From: DASZCR01 sp035942915
GTDB taxonomy: Bacteria > Acidobacteriota > Blastocatellia > Pyrinomonadales > Pyrinomonadaceae
NCBI GenBank assembly: GCA_035942915.1
Contig: DASZCR010000376.1
Location: forward strand, 1-11,366
Direction: 5' to 3'
Length of the DNA: 11,366 bases
Positions 6,845 to 11,366 of this stretch are shown here, piece by piece. The position numbers and the translations under genes are program-made. Each line of letters begins with the position of its first letter. The stretch's first letter is position 1. The notes under the pieces are model-generated. The model worked only from the letters and a program-made list of their open reading frames with translations, was not told the DNA's origin and did no database searches.

Positions 6845-7594
6845 ATGGCTAACCACGTGGCGCAGGAAGCGTTCAATCATCTGATTGGTGATTTGCGTGC
6901 AACGCACGGCGATAACCTCGCGTCGGTCGTGCTCTACGGCTCGGCGGCAGCGGGCGACCACGTCGCGCAGCGGTCGGACTACAACATACTCATCGCGCTC
7001 CGCAGCATCACGCCCGAAGACCTGCGTCTGGCGCAGGCGGCGATGCGCGAGTGGCGCAGGCTCGGTCATCCGCTGCCCGTCTATTTCACCTTCGACGAGT
7101 TGCGCGATGCGGCCGATGTCTTCCCCATCGAATTTCATCAGATGGAGAGAGCGCGCGTCGTGCTCTATGGCCGCGACCCGTTTGAAGACTTCGAGTTTTC
7201 GGACGTGAACCTGCGTCACCAGACGGAGTACGAGTTGCGCAGCAAGCTCTTGCAGTTGCGCCGCCTCTACATTCCGGCCTCGACTTCAAGCGAGCGCTTG
7301 CAGGAACTGATGTCGGATAGCTTGCGCAGCTTCGCCACGCTGTTCGCGCCCGTGCTGATACTCAAGGGTGTGCGCGAGCCGCCCGTTCTCAAGCGCGACA
7401 TTGTAAGAGCCGCCGTCAGCGCGCTCGCGCTCGATGCAGAGCCTTTCGAGCGCATCTTCGAGTTGACGAGCGCGGACGCAGATGCTTACCCGCTCTCGGA
7501 GCGCGCGGCCAACGACCTTTTCGCCGCCTATCTGGCGCAAATCGAACGCGTCATTGCAGCGGTTGACCGTTTAGACGTGACTGTTGACAGGTAA
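6845..7594 (+). CDS. Nucleotidyltransferase-fold protein (Pol-beta superfamily)
   Basis: Likely member of the Pol-beta-like nucleotidyltransferase superfamily; function unknown. In 249 residues the N-terminal domain has the signature YGSAAAG (31-37) followed by SDYNILIAL (44-52). Active enzymes carry G-S then D-x-D for two metal ions, but here the second Asp is Asn (D45, N47). A possible third acidic position is E96 in FPIEF. The C-terminal half (about 120-249) is predicted mostly helical, with heptad-like Leu and Arg, and has no motif I recognise. ATG at 6845 gives a sensible start with only a weak purine stretch before it. The gene lies between the TPM protein and lemA, an unusual insertion into a common pair, and is probably co-transcribed. 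It could be a metal-altered or non-catalytic nucleotide-binding protein. SD-x-N variants appear to be a natural subgroup, so loss of activity is not certain. Confidence 0.78.
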   Translation: MANHVAQEAFNHLIGDLRATHGDNLASVVLYGSAAAGDHVAQRSDYNILIALRSITPEDLRLAQAAMREWRRLGHPLPVYFTFDELRDAADVFPIEFHQMERARVVLYGRDPFEDFEFSDVNLRHQTEYELRSKLLQLRRLYIPASTSSERLQELMSDSLRSFATLFAPVLILKGVREPPVLKRDIVRAAVSALALDAEPFERIFELTSADADAYPLSERAANDLFAAYLAQIERVIAAVDRLDVTVDR

Positions 7595-7604
7595 AAGTTT
7601 GACA

Positions 7605-7623
7605 GGCGCTCATCATCAGCGCC
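7605..7623 (+). other. Small stem-loop upstream of lemA
   Basis: GGCGCT and AGCGCC form a perfect 6-base stem around a 7-base loop, 11 bases after the nucleotidyltransferase stop codon and just before the lemA Shine-Dalgarno. No T-tract follows, so it is not an intrinsic terminator. It could mark an RNA processing point that sets lemA expression apart from the genes upstream. The preceding TTGACAGG is present twice (7584 and 7599), but no good -10 follows either copy. Confidence 0.4.
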
Positions 7624-7643
7624 GAAATTAAGGAGGATTAGTA

Positions 7644-8264
7644 ATGAATAAGAGGAAGTTTCTGCTGCTGGCCGTCGTCGTGCTCGTCAGCTTCTCGGCC
7701 AGCGGCTGCGGCTACAACACGCTGCAAGCGAAGCAGCAGAACGTGCGGGCGAAGTGGGCCAACGTCGAGAGCAGTCTGCAACGGCGTGCCGACTTAATCC
7801 CGAACCTTTTTGAAGCGGCGAAGGCCGCAGGTATTCAGGAGCAGGAGGTCTTCGGACAGATTGCCGAAGCGCGCTCGCGTCTGCTGAATGCGACGCAGGC
7901 CGCGCCGCAGGGTGAGGGCGGCGACAAGACGCCGGAACAGAAGCAGGCCATCATCGAGGCAAATAACAGCTTCGGCGGAACTATCGGCCGTCTGCTCTCG
8001 CTCACGGAGGCTTATCCCGAACTCCGCTCGCAGGAGAACTTCATGAAGTTTCAGGATTCTCTCGAAGGCACGGAGAACCGCATCAAGACGGCGCGCGACG
8101 ACTACAACGCCGCGATACAGGACTACAACACGACGCGCGGGCGCTTTCCCACAGTCATCGCCGCCAAGATTTACGGCTTCAAAGAGGAGCCTTACTTCAA
8201 GGCCGAAGAGGGCGCGCGCCAAGCCCCGCAAATCAACTCCGAGTCTCTGCGCCGCAAGTCTTAA
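7644..8264 (+). CDS. lemA: LemA family protein
   Basis: Envelope protein of the LemA family: one N-terminal membrane anchor followed by a long helical bundle. Its function is unsettled in most bacteria. The 206 residues show an N-terminal hydrophobic segment (about 5-20) ending in ASGC, so Cys22 may be lipidated, although the -3 residue is Ala rather than the preferred Leu. The family core follows: YNTL (24-27), the W-x-x-V-E-S-x-L-Q-RRADLIPNL block (39-55), NSFGGTIGRLLSLTEAYPELRS (108-129) and NRIKTARDDYN (145-155). The C-terminal part has the FP-x-x-x-x-A-x-x-YGF-x-x-x-PYF signature. A strong AAGGAGGA (7630-7637) six bases before ATG fixes the start; it is the best ribosome site in the window and implies high translation. 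A terminator hairpin lies 33 bases after the stop. Confidence 0.96.
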   Translation: MNKRKFLLLAVVVLVSFSASGCGYNTLQAKQQNVRAKWANVESSLQRRADLIPNLFEAAKAAGIQEQEVFGQIAEARSRLLNATQAAPQGEGGDKTPEQKQAIIEANNSFGGTIGRLLSLTEAYPELRSQENFMKFQDSLEGTENRIKTARDDYNAAIQDYNTTRGRFPTVIAAKIYGFKEEPYFKAEEGARQAPQINSESLRRKS

Positions 8265-8296
8265 AACTTAACGCGCACGTTCGCAAAACAGAAGAG

Positions 8297-8331
8297 AAGG
8301 CCGTCTTCCATCAACGGAAAGACGGCCTTTT
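8297..8331 (+). terminator. Intrinsic terminator after lemA
   Basis: An 11-base perfect stem (AAGGCCGTCTT at 8297-8307, AAGACGGCCTT at 8319-8329) encloses a short loop and runs into a TTTT tract. It may also work in the other direction, because the opposite strand continues into a T-rich CTTCTCTTCTGTTTT stretch. Confidence 0.85.
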
Positions 8332-8357
8332 CGTCTCTGCTGTTTCGACGCCGCAGG

Positions 8358-8386
8358 CTTTTGAGAGGGCGCGTCCTCTCAAAAAG
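8358..8386 (-). terminator. Probable terminator of the microcompartment operon
   Basis: TTTTGAGAGG (8359-8368) and CCTCTCAAAA (8375-8384) pair perfectly around a 6-base loop, only about 10 bases beyond the stop codon of the last minus-strand gene. The base of the stem is A/T-paired and not followed by a long T run, so efficiency is uncertain. With the hairpin at 8297-8331 it separates two convergent transcription units. Confidence 0.6.
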
Positions 8387-8395
8387 TCGCTTCGC

Positions 8396-8893
8396 TCAGA
8401 AGCCGCGCGAACTGCACATGGCGCAGTGGTCGCAAGGCTTGTCGCCCGGCTCCATGCTGCAAGTCTTCTCGCGCTCGAAGTAGTCGACGATTTCGGAGAC
8501 GGCCTCGCCGATGCCGAAGCGTTCGGCACTCGGATGCTCCGTAGCCGGTACGTATGTGCCGCTCAGCCAACGCGCGTGCGTCGAATGAGAGCCTGTCGGC
8601 GCATCCTCTCGGACGCCGCTCGCTGCGCTTTGTCGTGTGGCAGGCTGCTCCTCCTGCGCGCGCGCCGGTTGCGATTCGTCGCACGTCTCGTCGTGGCGTA
8701 TGTGCGACTCGATGTGCGCGAGCCTGCGCTGTATCTCGGAGAGTCCGGCGCGCAAGGCCGAGAGGTCTGCGCCGACGGCGTCGCCACTGCCAGCGCGCGC
8801 CTCCACATCGCTGCCCTCGCGCCCCTCAGCGCGCGACAGACGCCGCGCGATGCGCTCGGCCAGTGCGCGTGCCTGTTCCTGCTCGCTGCTCAT
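8396..8893 (-). CDS. Unrecognised Cys-rich protein of the microcompartment operon
   Basis: I do not recognise a family. The 165 residues fall into four parts. Residues 3-22 form a predicted amphipathic helix (L11, I15 and L19 on one face, with many Arg, Glu and Gln), resembling the encapsulation peptides that guide cargo to BMC shells. Residues 43-66 form a short coiled coil with Leu/Ile every three to four positions. Residues 70-125 are low-complexity and probably disordered. Residues 126-165 form a compact end: a helix (GIGEAVSEIVDYFERE) and then CSMEPGDKPCDHCAMCSSRGF, giving Cys at 145, 154, 157 and 160. The C-x2-C-x2-C spacing suggests a zinc or iron-sulfur site. ATG 8893 overlaps the stop of the third BMC-P gene as ATGA, with GAAGG 12 bases upstream, so it is translationally coupled to a shell gene and is last in the operon. 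A cargo, scaffold or redox role is inference from context. Confidence 0.85.
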   Translation of the reverse strand: MSSEQEQARALAERIARRLSRAEGREGSDVEARAGSGDAVGADLSALRAGLSEIQRRLAHIESHIRHDETCDESQPARAQEEQPATRQSAASGVREDAPTGSHSTHARWLSGTYVPATEHPSAERFGIGEAVSEIVDYFEREKTCSMEPGDKPCDHCAMCSSRGF

Positions 8894-9195
8894 CGGTTGC
8901 TGTGACCTTCTCTCTGCGGCGCGGCCAACAGGTCTATGCGGTCAACGACGCCGACTATCGCCGAGTCAATCGCCGCGCCTGCTTCGCCCGTCGCGGCCGT
9001 CGAAGCCCCCCAACCCTCCTGCACTATCAACACCGTGTCGCCGACGCCGGAATCGACCGAGTCGAGTGCCAAGAGCGTCGCGCCCCACTCCTCGCCTTCG
9101 GGCGTGACGGGCTGGCAGAGCATCACGCGCGCGTTGGTGTAGCGTTCGTTCTTCTGCGTGGCGACGACGTTGCCGAGGACGCGCGCGATAATCAT
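8890..9195 (-). CDS. BMC-P pentameric vertex protein, third paralogue (EutN/CcmL family)
   Basis: Shell protein of the EutN/CcmL fold, which forms pentamers capping the vertices of polyhedral microcompartments. The 101 residues begin MIIARVLGNVVATQKNE, the family's first strand, continue with ALDSVDSGVGDTVLIV (43-58), and end with IDSAIVGVVDRIDLL (76-90), the conserved closing strand. The usual GSSAR segment after the central strand is replaced by GWGAST-AATGEAG, and a C-terminal extension of about 10 residues follows, so it is the most divergent of the three. ATG 9195 overlaps the stop of the preceding BMC-P gene as ATGA, and AGGAG lies 7 bases upstream; a longer open frame reaching to 9546 is not the gene. 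Its stop in turn overlaps the start of the Cys-rich protein. The last three genes thus form one coupled block. Confidence 0.93.
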   Translation of the reverse strand: MIIARVLGNVVATQKNERYTNARVMLCQPVTPEGEEWGATLLALDSVDSGVGDTVLIVQEGWGASTAATGEAGAAIDSAIVGVVDRIDLLAAPQREGHSNR

Positions 9196-9476
9196 CGGCG
9201 TGCTCCTCTGGTCACGTGCGCCTCCGAATCGACGATGGCAACAATGGTGCAATCGGTCGGCGTGTCCTCGCGGCGGAAGGGGAAGCTCGCCTCCTTGCCA
9301 CGACACCAGAAGACCAACTCGCCGATGCCTGCGCCGATGGCGTCGAGCGCCACGAGCGGCGCGCCCTGCGGGTGCAGGTTCGCGTTGAGCGACTGGACGA
9401 CCAACAGCTTGCGCCCTTCCAGCGAATCGTTCTTCACCGTCGCCACCACCGTCCCGATTACGCGCGCCAGTTGCAT
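9192..9476 (-). CDS. BMC-P pentameric vertex protein, second paralogue (EutN/CcmL family)
   Basis: Vertex shell protein, 94 residues. It carries the first-strand MQLARVIGTVVATVKN, the GRKLLVVQSLN strand (21-31), ALDAIGAGIGELVFWCRGKEAS (43-64) and the closing strand DCTIVAIVDS (75-84). The segment FPFRRED (65-71) replaces the GSSAR region and is rich in aromatic and charged residues, so this pentamer probably exposes a different surface from the first paralogue. ATG 9476 is fixed by homology of the start, yet no Shine-Dalgarno is visible; the foot of the heptamer hairpin lies only 12 bases upstream. Its stop overlaps the next BMC-P start (ATGA). Confidence 0.93.
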   Translation of the reverse strand: MQLARVIGTVVATVKNDSLEGRKLLVVQSLNANLHPQGAPLVALDAIGAGIGELVFWCRGKEASFPFRREDTPTDCTIVAIVDSEAHVTRGARR

Positions 9477-9488
9477 GTGGAGAACAGA

Positions 9489-9567
9489 GTGATGGGTGAT
9501 AGGTGATGGGTGATAGGAAGAAAGCTATTCTCTTATCACCTATCACCCATCACTTATCACTTATCAC
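9489..9567. repeat. Heptamer hairpin element between BMC-P 1 and BMC-P 2
   Basis: The left arm is a run of GTGATGG and GTGATAG heptamers from 9489; the right arm holds their inverted copies to 9567 (CCTATCACCCATCAC plus two CTTATCA-type units). The arms enclose an AT-rich loop containing AGCTATTC. It fills nearly the whole spacer, starting 2 bases after the BMC-P 1 stop on the minus strand. Confidence 0.88.
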
Positions 9568-9569
9568 AG

Positions 9570-9845
9570 CTAATCGTTGACGAAATCGACCGTGTCGATG
9601 ACGCCGATGATGGCGGCATCGACGGGGCGGTCTTTCATGCCTTCCGCGAGTCGTGCGCTTGAACCGGCGACGACCAGCACGCGTTCGTGAAAGCCTGCGC
9701 CGACCGTATCGACGGCGACGACGTAACCGCTGCCCGCGTCCGAGCCGTCAAGATTGAGCGGGCGGACGAGCAGCAACTTGCTGCCCTTCAGCCGCTCGTC
9801 CTTCTGCGTCGAAACGACCGTGCCGAGTATGCGCGCGATAATCAT
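9570..9845 (-). CDS. BMC-P pentameric vertex protein, first paralogue (EutN/CcmL family)
   Basis: Vertex shell protein of 91 residues, the most typical of the three. It has MIIARILGTVVSTQKDE (1-17), LKGSKLLLVRPLN (19-31), VAVDTVGAGFHERVLVVAGSSAR (42-64) with the classic GSSAR, and the closing strand DAAIIGVIDTVDF (75-88). The frame is open for 19 codons upstream to 9902, but those codons come from the hairpin repeat, so the start is the ATG at 9845, matching the family N-terminus. No Shine-Dalgarno is visible; the hairpin foot is 11 bases upstream. Pentamers are needed in far smaller numbers than hexamers, so weak initiation here may be meaningful. Confidence 0.95.
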   Translation of the reverse strand: MIIARILGTVVSTQKDERLKGSKLLLVRPLNLDGSDAGSGYVVAVDTVGAGFHERVLVVAGSSARLAEGMKDRPVDAAIIGVIDTVDFVND

Positions 9846-9856
9846 TCGTTCAGTAA

Positions 9857-9926
9857 ACGGTGATAAGTGAGAGGTGATAAGAAACAGCCTTCTTCCTATC
9901 ACCTCTCACTCATCATCTATCACCGT
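9857..9926. repeat. Heptamer hairpin element between BMC-H and BMC-P 1
   Basis: ACGGTGATA (9857-9865) and TATCACCGT (9918-9926) are perfect inverted ends. The inner arms AGTGAGAGGTGATA and TATCACCTCTCACT also pair, with a few extra bases on the right arm and a loop containing CAGCCTTCTTCC. It ends 1 base from the BMC-H stop codon. Confidence 0.88.
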
Positions 9927-9927
9927 G

Positions 9928-10212
9928 CTACCCGTTGTTGCCGACGGGCAGGGCGTCATCGACGCTGCCGTGCGGTCGCGGAATGACGTGGACGCTGACG
10001 AGTTCGCCGACGCGTCGCGCGGCCGCTGCCCCCGCATCGGTCGCCGCCTTGACGGCCGCCACGTCGCCGCGCACAATCGCCGTGACGAACCCTGCGCCTA
10101 TCTTCTCGTAGCCGACGAGCGTGACGTTGGCGGCCTTCACCATCGCATCGGCCGCTTCAATCATCGCCACCAATCCCTTCGTCTCGACCATGCCGAGTGC
10201 TTCTTGAGGCAT
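9928..10212 (-). CDS. BMC-H hexameric shell protein (PduA/CcmK-type)
   Basis: Single-domain BMC shell protein that forms hexamers tiling the facets of a microcompartment, with a central pore for metabolites. The 94 residues cover the complete domain: ALGMVETKGLVAMIEAAD (5-22), VTLVGYEKIGAGFVTAIVRGD (30-50), AVKAATDAG (53-61) and VHVIPRPH (74-81). The pore loop reads KIGAG (37-41), where PduA-type proteins have KIGSG, so Ala40 replaces the pore Ser. ATG 10212 has AGGAG (10225-10221) 8 bases upstream, the best initiation site in this operon, which fits the need for many hexamers. It is the only BMC-H in the window. No BMC-T trimer is present, so any further facet proteins must be encoded elsewhere. 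Confidence 0.98.
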   Translation of the reverse strand: MPQEALGMVETKGLVAMIEAADAMVKAANVTLVGYEKIGAGFVTAIVRGDVAAVKAATDAGAAAARRVGELVSVHVIPRPHGSVDDALPVGNNG

Positions 10213-10238
10213 TTATGCTTCTCCTGAATTTAGTCTGT

Positions 10239-10313
10239 GTGATAGGTGATAGGTAATGGGTGATAAGAGTAAAGCAGGTTTTATCCTATCACCCATCACC
10301 TATCACCTATCAC
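10239..10313. repeat. Heptamer hairpin element between aldolase and BMC-H
   Basis: GTGATAGGTGATAGG (10239-10253) and its exact inverse at 10299-10313 form the outer stem; an inner TGGGTGATAAGAGT/ATCCTATCACCCA portion also pairs. It begins 4 bases after the aldolase stop on the minus strand. On the plus strand the stem is followed by TTTTTT, so it could stop antisense transcription entering the operon's aldolase gene. Confidence 0.88.
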
Positions 10314-10317
10314 TTTT

Positions 10318-11148
10318 TTAAACTCTCTGCGTGCGCGCCGCTTCGATGAGCAGTTCGACCAGTTCGTCGCGGGTGAGGGAGATTTTGCCCGCGCCGTTGG
10401 TCTGCGCGTGTGACGCGCCGCCCGCGCTTGTTCGTGCGGGGCGGTCGCCGGTCGCGCAGGCGAGTTGCGTCTCGTGCAGGTAGCCGCAGGACTGGCAGCG
10501 CGCACGTTCGTCCAGATAGCCCGCACGCTCGCGGACGTTGATTAGTTTCTCAATCGAGTCGGGCGGCAGGTTGCGTGCGCCACCGAGCGTCCGCGCCAGT
10601 ATCGCGATTTTGGCCGTGTGTTCGAGAGTTTCCAGACGGTCGAACGCTTGCCAGAGATTTTCGCCGTAGGCGACCGCCCCGTGATTAGCCATCAGCAGAG
10701 CGTTGTGATGCCGGACGAGCGGGCGCATCGCCTCTGTTAACTCCTCGGTCGAAGGCGTGCCGTACTCTGCGAGCGGGACGCAGCCGAGCGTGAGTATCAC
10801 TTCGGACAGAATCGGCTCGTCGATGGCAAGCCCGGCGACGGCGAAGGCCGAGCCGTGCGGCGGGTGCGCGTGGCAGACGGCCTTGACCTCCGGGCGCTCG
10901 CCGTAGATGAGCAGGTGCATCGCCAGTTCGCTCGACGCGCGCCGGTCGTTGAGCGGACGCCCCTCGATGTCTGTGAGCGCGAGCGAGTCGGTCGTCATCC
11001 GTCCCTTCGAGGTCTGCGTCGGCGTCGCAAGGATGCGACCGTCGTCGAGGCGGACGCTCAGGTTGCCGTCGGAGGAGACAACGTAGCCGCGCTCATACAT
11101 CAACTGGCCGACGCGCACAATCTCGCGCCGCGCTGTCTGTTCGTCCAT
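10318..11148 (-). CDS. Class II (zinc) aldolase/adducin family, microcompartment cargo
   Basis: Class II aldolase of the fuculose-/rhamnulose-phosphate aldolase and epimerase family. In characterised Planctomycete/Verrucomicrobia microcompartments the related enzyme cleaves fuculose- or rhamnulose-phosphate to DHAP and lactaldehyde; the substrate here is inferred. Of 276 residues, the catalytic domain spans about 1-205: DGNLS (27-31) and TSKGRM (46-51) for phosphate binding, SSELAMH with Glu74, zinc ligands H93 and H95 in CHAHPPHG, and H156 in ANHGAVAYG. After it come a Cys-bearing linker (C218-x2-C221, C231), a flexible Ala/Gly/Thr stretch, and a final amphipathic helix KISLTRDELVELLIEAA (255-271). 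The last is a typical encapsulation peptide on a flexible tether. ATG 11148 follows directly on the TAG of the TonB-domain gene, with no Shine-Dalgarno, so re-initiation is likely. I cannot distinguish fuculose- from rhamnulose-phosphate aldolase by eye. Confidence 0.95.
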   Translation of the reverse strand: MDEQTARREIVRVGQLMYERGYVVSSDGNLSVRLDDGRILATPTQTSKGRMTTDSLALTDIEGRPLNDRRASSELAMHLLIYGERPEVKAVCHAHPPHGSAFAVAGLAIDEPILSEVILTLGCVPLAEYGTPSTEELTEAMRPLVRHHNALLMANHGAVAYGENLWQAFDRLETLEHTAKIAILARTLGGARNLPPDSIEKLINVRERAGYLDERARCQSCGYLHETQLACATGDRPARTSAGGASHAQTNGAGKISLTRDELVELLIEAARTQRV

Positions 11149-11366
11149 CTAAAGTCCGGCGGCCATCCGGTCGTTGAGGCTGAAAACGTAGTCCATGTCT
11201 CTGGTTGCGACGATAGGCTCGCCGTCCTTGCTGGCGGGCATGAAGTGGCTCTGGCGCGCGACGCGCACGGCCTCCTCCGTAAGCCCGTAGGGCAGCCCGT
11301 CCAAGACCTCGACGTTGGTGACGCGCCCCTGCGTCCCGACCGTCAGGCGCAGACGCACGACACCCG
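11149..11366 (-). CDS. TonB C-terminal domain protein, 3' fragment
   Basis: C-terminal end of a protein with a TonB-type energy-transducing domain, cut by the right edge. The visible 71 residues show VVRLRLTVGTQGRVTNVEVLDGLP, then L-T-EEAVRVARQSHFMPASKDGEPIV and a final DYVFSL, the usual strand-helix-strand of TonB C-termini that contact outer-membrane receptors or act as stand-alone periplasmic modules. The part N-terminal to this (anchor, linker) lies outside, so I cannot tell a true TonB from a periplasmic TonB-domain repeat protein. Its stop TAG abuts the aldolase ATG (TAGATG), so it is probably co-transcribed with the microcompartment genes. Confidence 0.8.
   Translation of the reverse strand, partial: GVVRLRLTVGTQGRVTNVEVLDGLPYGLTEEAVRVARQSHFMPASKDGEPIVATRDMDYVFSLNDRMAAGL

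Noticed and set aside
7584..7629. Promoter for lemA from two TTGACA hexamers.
   Set aside because: No acceptable -10 lies 16-18 bases after either copy. One copy is inside the end of the preceding gene, and a start from the other would fall at the ribosome site.
8426..9492. Plus-strand frames opposite the BMC-P genes and the Cys-rich gene.
   Set aside because: They are Arg/Ala/Cys-rich shadows without ribosome sites or domains, antisense to well-supported genes.
9196..9546. Long upstream extension of the BMC-P 3 frame.
   Set aside because: It runs out of frame through BMC-P 2 and the repeat. The ATG at 9195 with AGGAG upstream and the conserved MIIARVLG start is the real beginning.
9846..9902. 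N-terminal extension of BMC-P 1 by 19 codons.
   Set aside because: These codons are translated hairpin repeat; the family N-terminus begins at the internal ATG 9845.
9489..10313. CRISPR array, suggested by repeated short units at regular places.
   Set aside because: The units are 7 bases in inverted arms without unique spacers of uniform length, and no cas genes are present; they are hairpin repeats.

Overview
The window suggests a GC-rich bacterium of the phylum Acidobacteriota, most likely the class Blastocatellia (Pyrinomonadaceae-like). This placement is inferred from a Planctomycete/Acidobacteria-style microcompartment locus (class II aldolase, one BMC-H, three BMC-P), the style of the Mur ligase N-terminus and heptameric intergenic hairpin repeats. 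No rRNA or other phylogenetic marker is present to prove it.

Left half, minus strand (about 4902 down to 1): the start of a division and cell-wall (dcw) cluster, in the order mraZ, rsmH (mraW), ftsL, ftsI with one PASTA domain, and the 5' part of a Mur ligase (MurF-like) that runs off the left edge. A strong sigma70-type promoter (TTGACA-17-TACTAT) precedes mraZ. Three GTGG boxes at exact 10-bp spacing lie just downstream of the predicted start site and look like the MraZ autoregulatory operator.

Middle, plus strand (about 5000 to 8330): a ZIP-family metal transporter, possibly preceded by a 17-codon leader peptide overlapping its start. Then come a secreted and anchored TPM-domain (YgcG-like) protein with a Gly-rich tail, a small nucleotidyltransferase-fold protein with an altered metal motif, and a LemA-family protein. 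A terminator hairpin follows, and a second hairpin terminates the convergent operon from the right.

Right half, minus strand (11366 down to 8396): a bacterial microcompartment (BMC) operon. In transcription order it holds the C-terminus of a TonB-domain protein, a class II (zinc) aldolase with an encapsulation-peptide-like tail, one hexameric shell protein (BMC-H), three pentameric vertex proteins (BMC-P, EutN/CcmL family), and a 165-residue protein I do not recognise. That last protein has an amphipathic N-terminus, a coiled coil and a Cys-rich C-terminus, and it is translationally coupled to the third BMC-P. Three of the operon's junctions carry hairpins built from tandem GTGATRG heptamers directly after the stop codon. 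The last two junctions and the first are instead tightly coupled (ATGA overlaps, or TAG directly followed by ATG). A working model is an aldolase-centred catabolic compartment that cleaves a sugar-phosphate to an aldehyde held inside the shell, with the unknown protein as a cargo, scaffold or metal-binding component. Aldehyde dehydrogenase and the other usual core enzymes are not in this window.
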